From contig WYBK01000238.1 of assembly GCA_011525905.1 (NCBI GenBank), positions 1 through 33,939 of the forward strand: DNA of 33,939 bases, written 5' to 3'. Below, piece by piece: positions 1 through 8,395 of this stretch. Position 1 is the first letter of the stretch, and each line of letters starts with the position of its first letter. The stretch is from Acidobacteriota bacterium (GTDB lineage: Bacteria; Acidobacteriota; Thermoanaerobaculia; Multivoradales; JAGPDF01). The position numbers were made by a program, and so were the translations under genes. The notes below the pieces were generated by a model. It was not told where the DNA came from and did not search any database. It worked only from the letters and a program-made list of their open reading frames with translations.

Positions 1-1690
1 CGGCCGAACCCTGCTGCTCATCGACGGCGCGCGAGTGACGACGGAGCGGCGCGCCGGCCCCTCGGCGACCTTTCTCGACCCGGCGAGCCTCGCCTCGCTC
101 GAGGTCGTGCGCGGACCGGGCTCGGTCGCCTACGGCTCCGACGCCTTCGGCGGCGTGCTCAACGCGGTGACCCGGGACCCGCGGCCGGGGCCCTTCGGCC
201 TGCGCTGGTCGGTCGACGGCGTCACGGGCGGGCAACCGCTGGCGAGCGGCAGCGTCGCCGCCTCGCTCGGCCTGGGTGCCGGCTCCCTGCTCGTCGACGT
301 GCACGCCGTCGACGCGGACGACGGCGAGGCGGGAGGCGGCGAGGAGATCTTCAACTCCGGCTTCGCGTCTCGCGGCGGGGCCTTGCGCTACGTCGTGCCG
401 CTCGGACCGGGGCGGCTGCGCGCCAGCGCCTCGTTCGAGAAGGTGGAGGACCTGGACAAGGCGGCGATCGATTCGCGCGAGATCCGCGCCTATTACCCGC
501 GCGAGGATTCCGACCGCTTCCAGATCTCCTGGCTGGGCACGCCCGGCGGTGGTTGGGACGACCTCGACGTCTCTCTCTTCCTGGGCACCTACCGCGTCGT
601 CCTCGACCGCGACCGGAGTCCCACGGCGACCTCGAGCCGCCGGATCGACCGTGCGGACACCGACGCGGACGACGCCTCGCTGCGCGCGGTCGGCGGGCGG
701 ACTCTCGCCGGTGGCAGGTTGCAGCTCGGTCTCGACCTTCATGGCCGATTCGGGTTGCGCGCGGTCACCGAGCGGGTCAGCTTCGCGGAAGACGGCACCA
801 CCGTCATCGGGACCGAGCGCGAGCTGTCGATCGACGACGCCGAGCAGCGGACCGGAGGCCTCTTCGCCGTCTGGTCGAAGCCGTTGGGCGACCGGCTGTC
901 GCTCGGCGTCGGCGTGCGCGGCGACCAGGTGGAGAGTGAGAATCGAGGCGGCTACTTCGGAGACCGGAGCGAGAGGGCCGAGGCGCTCTCCGGCAACCTG
1001 GCGCTGACCGCCAGGCTCGGCGCGGGCTGGTCGGCGACGGGCCAGGTCGCCCGTGGCTTCCGCGCACCGACTCTGTCGGACCGCTACTTCCGTGGCCCCT
1101 CGGGGCGCGGCTTCGTCACCGGCAATCCCGAGCTCGACCCGGAGTCGAGCCTGCAGTGGGACCTGGCGCTCCGGCGGAGCACGACCGGCAGCGCGCTCGC
1201 GCTGTACGCCTATCGCTACGAGATCGAGGACCTGATCGAGCGCTACCGTGCGGGGAACGACTTCTTCTTCCGCAACCGGGGAGAGGCCGCGATCGAGGGG
1301 ATCGAGGTCGAGGCTCAGCGCGCGCTGGCTCCCGGCTGGGACCTCGACGCCGGGGCGGCCTGGACGCGCTCGCGCGGCGGCGACGGCGCAGCACTCGACG
1401 ACGCCCCGGCTCCTTACGCCTTCGCCGGCCTGCGCTGGACGGGAGAGCGCCTGTTCGCCTGGACGCGGGGAGCTCTCCACCGGGCGAAGGACGACCCGGG
1501 ACCGACCGAGCTCGAGCGACCCGGCTTCGCGTTGCTCGACCTCGGCGGTGGCTACCGCTGGAGCGAGCGGCTCGAGCTGCGCCTCTCGGTGCGCAACGCG
1601 CTCGACCGGAGCTACACCGGCTCGCCCGACGAGGCCGCCGACCGGTCGCCCGGCCGGACCCTCGGAATCGGCCTGTCGGGGAGCTTCTAG
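1..1690 (+). CDS. TonB-dependent outer-membrane receptor, 3' part
   Basis: The reading frame is open from base 2 to the TAG at 1688-1690, so the 5' end lies outside the window. The first visible residues (GRTLLLIDGARV) and then LEVVRGPGSVAYGSDAFGGV are the end of a TonB plug domain. The remaining roughly 480 residues alternate polar and hydrophobic residues as in a 22-strand outer-membrane barrel. They include the late-barrel motifs RGFRAPTLSDRYF and GNPELDPESS, and the protein ends in a C-terminal Phe, the usual signal for barrel assembly. Such receptors import siderophores, cobalamin or other large substrates using TonB energy. The substrate cannot be read from the sequence because the signal peptide, TonB box and neighbours upstream are missing. 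It converges on the antiporter gene with only 17 bp between stop codons. Confidence 0.93.
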   Translation, partial: GRTLLLIDGARVTTERRAGPSATFLDPASLASLEVVRGPGSVAYGSDAFGGVLNAVTRDPRPGPFGLRWSVDGVTGGQPLASGSVAASLGLGAGSLLVDVHAVDADDGEAGGGEEIFNSGFASRGGALRYVVPLGPGRLRASASFEKVEDLDKAAIDSREIRAYYPREDSDRFQISWLGTPGGGWDDLDVSLFLGTYRVVLDRDRSPTATSSRRIDRADTDADDASLRAVGGRTLAGGRLQLGLDLHGRFGLRAVTERVSFAEDGTTVIGTERELSIDDAEQRTGGLFAVWSKPLGDRLSLGVGVRGDQVESENRGGYFGDRSERAEALSGNLALTARLGAGWSATGQVARGFRAPTLSDRYFRGPSGRGFVTGNPELDPESSLQWDLALRRSTTGSALALYAYRYEIEDLIERYRAGNDFFFRNRGEAAIEGIEVEAQRALAPGWDLDAGAAWTRSRGGDGAALDDAPAPYAFAGLRWTGERLFAWTRGALHRAKDDPGPTELERPGFALLDLGGGYRWSERLELRLSVRNALDRSYTGSPDEAADRSPGRTLGIGLSGSF

Positions 1691-1707
1691 CGCGGAGCCG
1701 CCTCGGT

Positions 1708-3579
1708 CTAAGTCGGGGTCGACGGCGCAGCGGCCTCCTCCGCGCGGACCCAGCCGCCGAGCGTGAGGCGCGCTTCGGCGTCTCGGCGCGCCTCGGAGAA
1801 GAGGGCGACCGCCAGTCGGTCCCCCCGGCGCGGCTTGAGCGAGGCTCCCATCGGCCGCGCTCGGCCGTCGCGGAAGAGCACCAGCGGCAGGTAGGAGGAG
1901 GGCGAGGCGGTCTCGGGGTCCCTCGGGAGGACCGGCGCCTCCCCCTCCGCCTGCCAGGTCTCGATCGTCGCCAGGCCGCGCTCGAGGCGCAGCGACCAGA
2001 GCTCGATCGCGCGCTCACCGTCGAACAGGATGTCGGCGCCGAGGGGCGCGAGCATGTCCGGGCGGATGGCGTCGTGATCGCGGCGCAGCGCCACCCAGAC
2101 GTCTGCCTCGCGGGCCAGCTCGCGCACCCGGCCGGCGAACAGGAAGTTGACCTCCTCGTTGGGCGTCACGGCGAGGAATCCCCGGCGCTCCTCGAGGCCG
2201 GCGCTGCGGAAGGTGGATTCCTCGAGGGCGTTGCCGGCCCAGGCCACCAGCCCATCGCGGCGAGCGGCGCGGCAATGATCGGGATTGGCGTCGACGAGGG
2301 TCGTCGGCTGGCCGAGCAAGCGGGCGAGCGCGCGGCCGAGCGCATTGGCGCCGAGGATCCCCCAGCCGCGCGGCGCCGGCAGCGCCACGCCGAGGAGGCG
2401 CGCGACCGGCCCCCCGGAGAGCCCCTGCAGCGTCACGGTGGTCGCGATCACCAGGAAGACCAGGGCGCGCAGCTCGCGGCCGCCGGGAATGCCGGCGCCG
2501 CCGAGGACATCGGCGAAGTGCGAGGCGACCGCCGCGGCGACGATGCCGCGCGGCGCCACCCAGGCGAGGAAGAGCCGCTCCCGGGTGGCCAGGTCGGAGC
2601 CCGCGGTCGAGACGGCGACGTTGACCGGACGGATGACCAGCATCAGCGCCGCGACCACCAGGGCGCCCGGCAGGCCGAGCGCGCCCACGTCCGCGACGCG
2701 GACGTCGGCGGCCAGCAGGACGAAGAGGATGCCGATCATCAGGACCGTCAGTTCCTCCTTGAACTCGCGCAGCGCCCGCATCGGGCGCCCGGGCAGGTTG
2801 CCGACCAGCAGCCCGGCGACGATCGCGGTGAGCACGCCGCTCTCGCTCTGCAGCGCGTCGCTCGCCTGGACGAAGGCGACGAGCAGCGCCAGCACCGTGA
2901 CGTTGCGCAGCCCCTCGGGCACCAGCCGGCGGACGCTCATCGCGCCGGCGATCGCGCCGCCGGCCACGAGCCCCGAGACCAGGCCGAAGCCGAGGCGGCC
3001 GAACAGGCCGGAGAAGGCCTGCTGCACGCTGGTCCCCGGGCTGGCGAGCAACACCTCGAGCGCGACCACGGCGACCGTGGCGCCGACCGCGTCTCCGAGG
3101 ATCCCCTCGGCCTCGAGCACGGTCGCGACCCGCGGCTGGACGCGGATGCGGCGCAGGAGCGGCTGGATGACCGTCGGCCCGGTGACGATCACCAGCGTTC
3201 CGAAGAGGGTCGAGACTCCCCAGGACCAGTCGAGCAGGAACCGCGCGGCGAGCGTTCCGAGGACCGCGGTGACCGCGGCGCCGAGCGTGACCAGGCGGCG
3301 GATCGGCAGCGCCTGGTGGAGCAGGCGGCGCACGTCGAGCGCCATCCCGCCCTCGAAGAGGATGATCGCGACCGCGAAGGAGACGAACGCCGCCAGCCCC
3401 CCGCCGAGCGTTTCGGGCCGCAGCCACCCGAGCCCGTCGGGACCGACCGCGACTCCCAGGGCGAGCAGCACGACGATGCCCGGCACCCGCAGATGGCGCG
3501 CGAGGATCTGCCCCGCGATGCCGAGGCCGAAGGCGATTCCGAGCGCCAGCGCCGGGGAGTCGAGCGGGGCGTGGCTCAG
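1708..3579 (-). CDS. CPA-family cation/proton antiporter with C-terminal TrkA-N domain
   Basis: Integral membrane monovalent cation:H+ antiporter of the NhaP type. The core motifs TGPTVIQPLLRR and LEAEGILGDAVGA lie in the middle of about 12 hydrophobic helices. The C-terminal third carries a Rossmann-like TrkA-N domain (GILGANALGRALARLL, then LVDANPDHC), which in this family usually senses nucleotides and gates transport. A GTG start at 3486 would delete the first membrane helix. The frame continues upstream with ALALGIAFGLGIAGQILARH, typical of helix 1. No ATG, GTG or TTG occurs in this frame between 3486 and about 3636. A CTG at 3577-3579 overlaps the TGA of the upstream oxidase (3576-3578), so I place the start there, giving about 623 residues. 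It is the third gene of a minus-strand block after mgtE and the oxidase. The transported ion is not determinable. Confidence 0.85.
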   Translation of the reverse strand: MSHAPLDSPALALGIAFGLGIAGQILARHLRVPGIVVLLALGVAVGPDGLGWLRPETLGGGLAAFVSFAVAIILFEGGMALDVRRLLHQALPIRRLVTLGAAVTAVLGTLAARFLLDWSWGVSTLFGTLVIVTGPTVIQPLLRRIRVQPRVATVLEAEGILGDAVGATVAVVALEVLLASPGTSVQQAFSGLFGRLGFGLVSGLVAGGAIAGAMSVRRLVPEGLRNVTVLALLVAFVQASDALQSESGVLTAIVAGLLVGNLPGRPMRALREFKEELTVLMIGILFVLLAADVRVADVGALGLPGALVVAALMLVIRPVNVAVSTAGSDLATRERLFLAWVAPRGIVAAAVASHFADVLGGAGIPGGRELRALVFLVIATTVTLQGLSGGPVARLLGVALPAPRGWGILGANALGRALARLLGQPTTLVDANPDHCRAARRDGLVAWAGNALEESTFRSAGLEERRGFLAVTPNEEVNFLFAGRVRELAREADVWVALRRDHDAIRPDMLAPLGADILFDGERAIELWSLRLERGLATIETWQAEGEAPVLPRDPETASPSSYLPLVLFRDGRARPMGASLKPRRGDRLAVALFSEARRDAEARLTLGGWVRAEEAAAPSTPT

Positions 3580-5033
3580 CGCGAGCCCTCCGCCCCGGGA
3601 TCGGGGAAGATCTTGCCCGGATTGAGGATGCCGCGCGGGTCGAAGGCCCGCTTGAGCGCCAGCGAGAGCTCGAGCTCGGCGGGCCCGAGCGCGAGCGGCA
3701 GGAAGCGGCGCTGGACCCAGCCGACCCCGTGCTCGCCGGTGATCCGCCCGCCGAGCGAAAGCACTTCGCGGAAGAGCTCCTCCTCGGCCGCGTCGCGCCG
3801 GGCGCGCCAGAGCTCGTCCGGAAGCTCGCCGCGCAGCAGGTTGACGTGGAGGTTGCCGTCCCCGGCGTGGCCATAGCAGATCGCCGTCAGCCCCTGCCGC
3901 TCGGCCGCCCGGCGGGCCGCCCGCACCAGCTCGGCGAGCCGGGACCTCGGTACCACGGTATCGGCCTCCTTGTAGGGCGAGATCCCCTTGACCGCCTCGC
4001 CGATCTTGCGGCGCACGCGCCAGAGACGCTGCTGGCCCGCGGCGTCGTCGGCGACCATCGCGTCGCCCGACCCGGCGTCGTGCGCCACGCTCTCGACCCC
4101 GGCGGCGTCCTCCAGCAGCGCCTCCGGGTCACGGCCGTGCAGCTCGATCAGCAGCATCGCGGCGCTGCCGACGAGCGGCGGCGGCAGCGTCTCGACCCGC
4201 GCCACCGCGGCCAGCGCGGCCTCCTCCATGAGCTCGCACGCGGCGACGTCGTAGCCGGCGGAGAGGATCCGCTCGACCGCGGCGGCGGCGTCCTCGAGGC
4301 GACCGAAGGGGAGTACCAGGGTCAGCGTCGCGGCCGGGCGGGCGATCAGCGCCAGCGTGGCCGCGGTCAAGACCGCGAGCGTCCCCTCCGAGCCGACCAG
4401 CAGCTGGGCGAGTGCGTAGCCGGTGGCGTCCTTGCGGTTGCGCCCTCCGGCCCGGATCCGCCGGCCGTCGGCGAGCACGGCCTCGACGCCCAGCACCCAG
4501 CGGCGGGTCGTGCCGTAGCGCAGCGAGCGCGGGCCGGCGGCGTCCTCGGCGAGGTTGCCGCCGAGCTGACAGCTCTCCCGGCTGGAGGGGTCGGGAGGAT
4601 AGAAGAGGCCGCGCGCCTCGACCGCATCCTGCAGCGCCGCGGTGGTCACGCCGACCTCGACCTCGGCGACCAGGTCGCGCTCGTCGATCACGCGGATCCG
4701 GTCGAGCCGCTCGAGGGCCAGCACGATGCCGCCGCAGACCGGCAGCGCGCCGCCGGACAGGCCCGTGCCGCCGCCGCGCGGCACGACCGGCAGGCGCTCG
4801 GCGTGGGCGAGGCGCAGGACGGCCTCGACCTGCTCGACGCTCGCCGGCCGGACGACGACGTCGGGCGGAAAGCGCAGCGCCTCGGTCTCGTCGCGCGCGT
4901 AGGGCTCGAGGCGCTCGGGGTCGTCGAGAACCGCCTCGTCGCCGGCCGCCGCGCGCAGCGCCGCGACGTGGCGCGGCTCGATCCGGGCGAGGCCGAGGCT
5001 CTCGGGCGGCACGGGGGTCCGAGGGGGGGGCAT
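3576..5033 (-). CDS. FAD-linked oxidase, GlcD/D-lactate dehydrogenase family
   Basis: A 485-residue flavoprotein of the VAO/PCMH fold, similar to glycolate oxidase subunit GlcD and D-2-hydroxyacid dehydrogenases. The FAD_binding_4 domain covers about residues 45-220, with the PP-loop PRGGGTGLSGGALP and PPDPSSRESCQLGGN. The FAD-oxidase C-terminal domain follows, with CYGHAGDGNLHVN and the terminal GEHGVGWVQRRFLP motif that supplies active-site His residues. It probably oxidises a D-2-hydroxyacid (lactate or glycolate) and passes electrons to a quinone or partner protein. GlcE and GlcF partners are not adjacent, so it may act alone. It starts with ATG four bases after the mgtE stop and overlaps the antiporter start, consistent with one transcript. 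The substrate is an inference from the family. Confidence 0.92.
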   Translation of the reverse strand: MPPPRTPVPPESLGLARIEPRHVAALRAAAGDEAVLDDPERLEPYARDETEALRFPPDVVVRPASVEQVEAVLRLAHAERLPVVPRGGGTGLSGGALPVCGGIVLALERLDRIRVIDERDLVAEVEVGVTTAALQDAVEARGLFYPPDPSSRESCQLGGNLAEDAAGPRSLRYGTTRRWVLGVEAVLADGRRIRAGGRNRKDATGYALAQLLVGSEGTLAVLTAATLALIARPAATLTLVLPFGRLEDAAAAVERILSAGYDVAACELMEEAALAAVARVETLPPPLVGSAAMLLIELHGRDPEALLEDAAGVESVAHDAGSGDAMVADDAAGQQRLWRVRRKIGEAVKGISPYKEADTVVPRSRLAELVRAARRAAERQGLTAICYGHAGDGNLHVNLLRGELPDELWRARRDAAEEELFREVLSLGGRITGEHGVGWVQRRFLPLALGPAELELSLALKRAFDPRGILNPGKIFPDPGAEGSR

Positions 5034-5037
5034 CGTC

Positions 5038-6423
5038 TCAAGCTCCGACGAGCGGCAGCAGGAGGGCCGCGGTCCCCAGGAAACAGAGGAACCCGATGAC
5101 GTCGGTCGCGGTGGTGACGAAGATCGCGCTGCCCAGGGCGGGGTCGAGCCGCAGCGCCCGCAGGCCGAAGGGGACCGCCGCGCCGAACAGGCCGGCGACC
5201 GCGGTGTTGGCGGTCTGCGCCAGGAAGAGGATGAGCGAGAGCGCGGCGTTGCGCTCCCAGGCGAAGGCGGCGAGCGCCAGCACGGAGCCGGTCACCAGGC
5301 CGTTGACCAGGCCGATGGCCATCTGGCGCAGCACCACGCGCGAGCTGCGGGAGAGGTCGGCCTGCTCGAGGGCGAGCGCCCGCACGACCACGGTCAGGGT
5401 CTGCGTTCCGGCGTTGCCGCCCATGCCGGCGACCACCGGCATGAAGACCGCGAGGACCACGTACTTGGCGATCGTCGGCTGGAAGAAGGAAACGACGCCG
5501 GCCGCGAGGAAGGCGGTGGCCAGATTGACCAGGAGCCAGGGGAGGCGCAGGCGCACCGAACGCAGCGGCGCCGTGGTCACGCCGTCCTGGACGTCGAGAT
5601 TGGCGAGGCGGTAGATGTCCTCGGTCGCCTGCTCCTCGACCACGTCGAGCACGTCGTCGACGGTGATCGCGCCGACTAGGCGGCCATCCTCGTCGACCAC
5701 CGGCATCATCAGGAGGTCGTAGCGGCCGAACCGGCGCGCGACCTCCTCTTCCGGCGTGTCGACACGCACCGCGACCACTTCGGGGCTCATCAGCTCGCGC
5801 AACCGGCGCTCCGGGGCCGCCGAGACGATCTGCCAGAGGCTGGCGATACCCAGCAGGTGCCCGCGCTCGTCGACGACGTAGAGGTAGAAGAGGCGGCGGC
5901 CCTCCGCGAGGCGCCGGACCCTCTCGAGCGTCTCCGCCACCGTCTCGTCGGCCGGGAAGCGGGGGACGTCCGGGTCCATCAGCCCGCCGGCCGTCGCGGG
6001 GCCGTAGCGCATCAGGTTGCGCAGGTGGGTCGCGTGGGCCGGCGGAAGCTGCGCAAAGAGCGCCTCGACCCGCTCGCCCTCGAGGCTCTCGAGCAGGTCG
6101 ACGGCGTCGTCGGAGCTCATGCGGCGCAGCATCACCGCCAGACGCTCGTCCGGGATCCGCTCGACCACGGCGGCGAGCGGCTCGGGCGCGAGCTCGCGCA
6201 GCGTGCGCGCCGCCAGCCGCATCTCGAACAGCACCTCGAACAGAGCGCTCTGCTCGGCGGGCGTCAGCAGCGGCACCAGCGGCGCCAGGTCCGCCGGGTG
6301 CAGGCGCGCCAGCAGTCGCCGCGCCGGACGCTCGGCGGGACGGCGCAGGAGACGCAGGATCAGCCTCTGGCGCTGCCCTCGGGGGAGAGCGTCGGCGCGG
6401 CGCGCCACGAGCGGGACGGGCAT
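5038..6423 (-). CDS. mgtE: Mg2+ transporter MgtE (first copy)
   Basis: A 461-residue MgtE-type Mg2+ channel. An acidic helical N domain occupies about residues 25-130. A CBS pair follows at about 135-260 (MDPDVPRFPADETVAETL; LMSPEVVAVRVDTPEEEVARR; VVDEDGRLVGAITVDDVLDVV). Five membrane helices lie at about 285-460 with the family motif GMGGNAGTQTLTVVVRALAL. The last loop/helix, DPALGSAIFVTTATDVIGF, retains the pore-region Asp. The N and CBS domains normally sense cytosolic Mg2+ and close the pore. It is the first gene of a minus-strand block and is divergent from lgt with a 25-bp gap. A TAACAT box lies 7 nt upstream of the ATG and no Shine-Dalgarno is visible, suggesting a leaderless mRNA. A second mgtE is at 20379. 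Confidence 0.95.
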   Translation of the reverse strand: MPVPLVARRADALPRGQRQRLILRLLRRPAERPARRLLARLHPADLAPLVPLLTPAEQSALFEVLFEMRLAARTLRELAPEPLAAVVERIPDERLAVMLRRMSSDDAVDLLESLEGERVEALFAQLPPAHATHLRNLMRYGPATAGGLMDPDVPRFPADETVAETLERVRRLAEGRRLFYLYVVDERGHLLGIASLWQIVSAAPERRLRELMSPEVVAVRVDTPEEEVARRFGRYDLLMMPVVDEDGRLVGAITVDDVLDVVEEQATEDIYRLANLDVQDGVTTAPLRSVRLRLPWLLVNLATAFLAAGVVSFFQPTIAKYVVLAVFMPVVAGMGGNAGTQTLTVVVRALALEQADLSRSSRVVLRQMAIGLVNGLVTGSVLALAAFAWERNAALSLILFLAQTANTAVAGLFGAAVPFGLRALRLDPALGSAIFVTTATDVIGFLCFLGTAALLLPLVGA

Positions 6424-6448
6424 CCGCCGAATGTTAGGATGAATCGCG
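6424..6448. promoter_or_regulatory. Divergent, overlapping promoter between mgtE and lgt
   Basis: The whole spacer between the two ATGs is 25 bp. On the plus strand TGTTAGGAT (6432-6440) is an extended -10 (TGn-TANNNT) ending 8 nt before the lgt ATG. On the minus strand TAACAT (plus-strand 6431-6436) ends 7 nt before the mgtE ATG. The two -10 boxes share bases 6435-6436, so transcription from the two sides should be mutually exclusive on one DNA molecule. At these spacings the transcripts would begin at or next to the start codons. No convincing -35 is visible for either side; it would have to lie inside the opposite gene. Confidence 0.5.
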
Positions 6449-7300
6449 ATGATTCAGGAGCTTTTCCGCTTGGGTCCGATCGTCATCAGCCCGTTCGGCG
6501 TGATGCTGGTGCTCGCCTTCGCCGCGGGCTACTGGCGTCTCTCCTGGGGCCTCGGCCGGCTCGGCGCCGGCGACGCGGAGGACGCCAGCGCGATCGTCTT
6601 CGCGGCGGGGTTCGGCGGCATCGTCGGCGCCAAGCTCTACTACGCGCTGCTCTACGGCGACTGGCGCCTGCTGTTCGAGCGCTCCGGTCTGGTCTGGTAC
6701 GGCGGTTTCGTCCTCGGCACGGCGGCGGTGCTCTGGACGATGCGCCGGCGCCGGCTCGCGCCCTGGCCGACCCTCGACGCGGCCGCGCCCGGGCTGGCGC
6801 TCGGCTACGGCGTGGGGCGCATCGGCTGCTTCCTGGTCGGCGACGACTACGGGCGTCCGACCGATCTCCCGTGGGGCGTCGAGTTCGCCAACGGCCTGCC
6901 GCCGACCACCGCGTACTATCTGCGTCGAGAGTTCGGCATCGACCTGCCGGCGAGCGTGCCCGACGACCGGCTGCTCGCGGTCCACCCGACCCAGGTCTAC
7001 GAGACCCTGGCCGCGCTCGCGATCTTCGCGATCGGCACGGCGCTGGTGGCGCGGCGAGCGCCGACCGGCCGGCCGGCGCTGGCGGTCTTCGGGTTGCTCG
7101 CCATCGAGCGCTTCCTGGTCGAGTTCCTGCGCGCCAAGGACGATCGGTTCCTCGGGCCGCTGACGCTGGCGCAAGCGATTTCGCTGCTGATCCTCGCCCT
7201 GGTCGCCGGACTCGCCTGGCGCCACCGGCCGTCGCGGGCCTCGGCGCCGGCGGCGCCGGTGGCGCCCAAGGCGACCTCGGCGGGCGGAGGGCGGCGGTGA
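6449..7300 (+). CDS. lgt: Prolipoprotein diacylglyceryl transferase Lgt
   Basis: A 283-residue inner-membrane enzyme that transfers diacylglycerol from phosphatidylglycerol to the lipobox Cys of prolipoproteins, the first step of lipoprotein maturation. It has about seven hydrophobic helices. The Lgt signature region is present as GRIGCFLVGDDYGRPT, with Arg124. HPTQVYE lies at about residues 180-186, and the late ERFLVEFLRAKDDR segment carries the conserved Glu/Arg pair. The signature Asn found in most Lgt proteins (GRIGNF) is a Cys here, at residue 127. A low-complexity Ala/Pro tail follows the last helix. The ATG at 6449 is 8 nt from a TAGGAT box. An AGGA at 6436-6439 could alternatively act as a distant ribosome binding site. 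The stop overlaps the GTG of the next gene. Confidence 0.95.
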   Translation: MIQELFRLGPIVISPFGVMLVLAFAAGYWRLSWGLGRLGAGDAEDASAIVFAAGFGGIVGAKLYYALLYGDWRLLFERSGLVWYGGFVLGTAAVLWTMRRRRLAPWPTLDAAAPGLALGYGVGRIGCFLVGDDYGRPTDLPWGVEFANGLPPTTAYYLRREFGIDLPASVPDDRLLAVHPTQVYETLAALAIFAIGTALVARRAPTGRPALAVFGLLAIERFLVEFLRAKDDRFLGPLTLAQAISLLILALVAGLAWRHRPSRASAPAAPVAPKATSAGGGRR

Positions 7301-8316
7301 GTCTCGGCGGAGAGGAGAGTCCGCTCGACCTCCTGGTGGTGGGCGCCGGCCCGACCGGGATCGCGCTGGGGGCGGCGGCGCGCGGGCGGGGGCTCTCGGC
7401 GCTGCTCGTCGACCGGGGACCGCTGGTCGCCTCGATCGTCGACTATCCGGTCGACATGACCTTCTTCACGACGCGCGACAAGCTCGAGATCGCCGGCGTG
7501 CCCTTCGCCGTCCCCGAGGACAAGCCGAACCGGCGCCAGGCGATCGCCTACTACCAGGCGGTCGCCGAGGTCCACCGGCTGGCGGTCGCGACCCACGAGG
7601 AGGTCGTGGCGATCGAGCCCCGCGAGGGGCGTTTCCGGGTCCGAACGGTCGGACGCGGTGGCCCGCGGACCCGCTGGGCGCGGGCGACCGCGGTGGCGAC
7701 GGGCTACTTCGGCCATCCGCTGCGTTTGAACGTACCGGGGGAGGAGCAGCCCTGGGTGCGGTCGCGCTACCGCGAGCCCTGGGAGCATCATGGCGAGGAC
7801 GTGGTGGTGATCGGCGCGGGCAACTCGGGCGCCGAGGCCGCTCTCGACCTCTATCGGCACGGTGCCCGGGTGACGCTGATTCACCGCGGAGAGGCGCCCA
7901 AGGCGACGGTGAAGTACTGGCTGCGGCCCGATCTGGAGAACCGGATCGAGGAGGGCGCGATCCGGGCGCTGTTTCGCGCCCGGGTCCTGCGCTTCGGCGA
8001 GCGCTGCGTCGAGGTCGAGGTCGGCGGCGCGGTCGAGGTCGTGCGGGCCGACGCCGCCTACGTGCTGGTCGGCTACGCTCCGGACACCTCGCTGCTGCGC
8101 GGCGCCGGAGTGGCGGTGGACCCGGTCTCGGGCGTGCCGTCCTTCGATCCGGAGACCTTCGAGACCGGAGTCCCCGGGCTCTACGTCGCGGGTACGGTCC
8201 AGGCAGGAAGAGAGACCCACCGGATCTTCATCGAGAACTCCCGCGACCACGGCGAGCGGATCGTGGCGCACCTCGCCGCTCGGCTGCGCGGCGCCGCCGC
8301 CGTCCGGCCGGCCTGA
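7297..8316 (+). CDS. YpdA-like FAD/NAD(P)-dependent oxidoreductase
   Basis: A 339-residue two-dinucleotide-binding-domain flavoprotein. The FAD motif VVGAGPTGIALGAAARGRG is at about residues 14-32. A second Rossmann motif, VVVIGAGNSGAEAALDLYRHGA, is at about 168-189. Near the end, GVPGLYVAGTVQAG closes the FAD site. The segment FFTTRDKLEIAGVPFAVPEDKPNR is typical of the YpdA family, proposed in Firmicutes to reduce bacillithiol disulfide. There is no CxxC pair of the thioredoxin-reductase type. The start is the GTG at 7297, whose last two bases belong to the lgt TGA (7298-7300). The frame is open far upstream, but that part is antisense to mgtE and not protein-like. The substrate (a low-molecular-weight thiol or another disulfide) is inferred. 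Confidence 0.88.
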   Translation: MSLGGEESPLDLLVVGAGPTGIALGAAARGRGLSALLVDRGPLVASIVDYPVDMTFFTTRDKLEIAGVPFAVPEDKPNRRQAIAYYQAVAEVHRLAVATHEEVVAIEPREGRFRVRTVGRGGPRTRWARATAVATGYFGHPLRLNVPGEEQPWVRSRYREPWEHHGEDVVVIGAGNSGAEAALDLYRHGARVTLIHRGEAPKATVKYWLRPDLENRIEEGAIRALFRARVLRFGERCVEVEVGGAVEVVRADAAYVLVGYAPDTSLLRGAGVAVDPVSGVPSFDPETFETGVPGLYVAGTVQAGRETHRIFIENSRDHGERIVAHLAARLRGAAAVRPA

Positions 8317-8357
8317 CCCGGGGACCGGAACGGGGCTTGCACGGGGCGGCAGCAAGT

Positions 8358-8376
8358 CCGCCGCGTCCAGCGGCGG
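8358..8376 (+). terminator. Hairpin between the lgt operon and the VWFA operon
   Basis: CCGCCGC (8358-8364) and GCGGCGG (8370-8376) form a perfect 7-bp stem with a 5-nt loop, followed directly by TTTC. It lies 41 bp after the YpdA-like stop and 19 bp before the next ATG. It may be a weak intrinsic terminator or a 5'-leader hairpin of the VWFA gene. The U tract is only three bases, so the terminator call is uncertain. Confidence 0.4.
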
Positions 8377-8395
8377 TTTCGGACAGGAGCAGACC

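Noticed and set aside
1116-5614. Several long open frames of hundreds of codons antisense or out of frame to the TonB receptor, antiporter, oxidase and mgtE genes
   Set aside because: Their translations are Arg/Ala/Pro/Gly-rich or Asp/Gln/His-rich without hydrophobic cores or motifs, as expected where GC content near 70% leaves few stop codons. The opposite frames encode recognisable families end to end.
5857-7296. Upstream extension of the YpdA-like reductase frame by 480 codons
   Set aside because: The extension is antisense to mgtE and out of frame with lgt, with no protein-like sequence. The true start is GTG 7297, overlapping the lgt stop.
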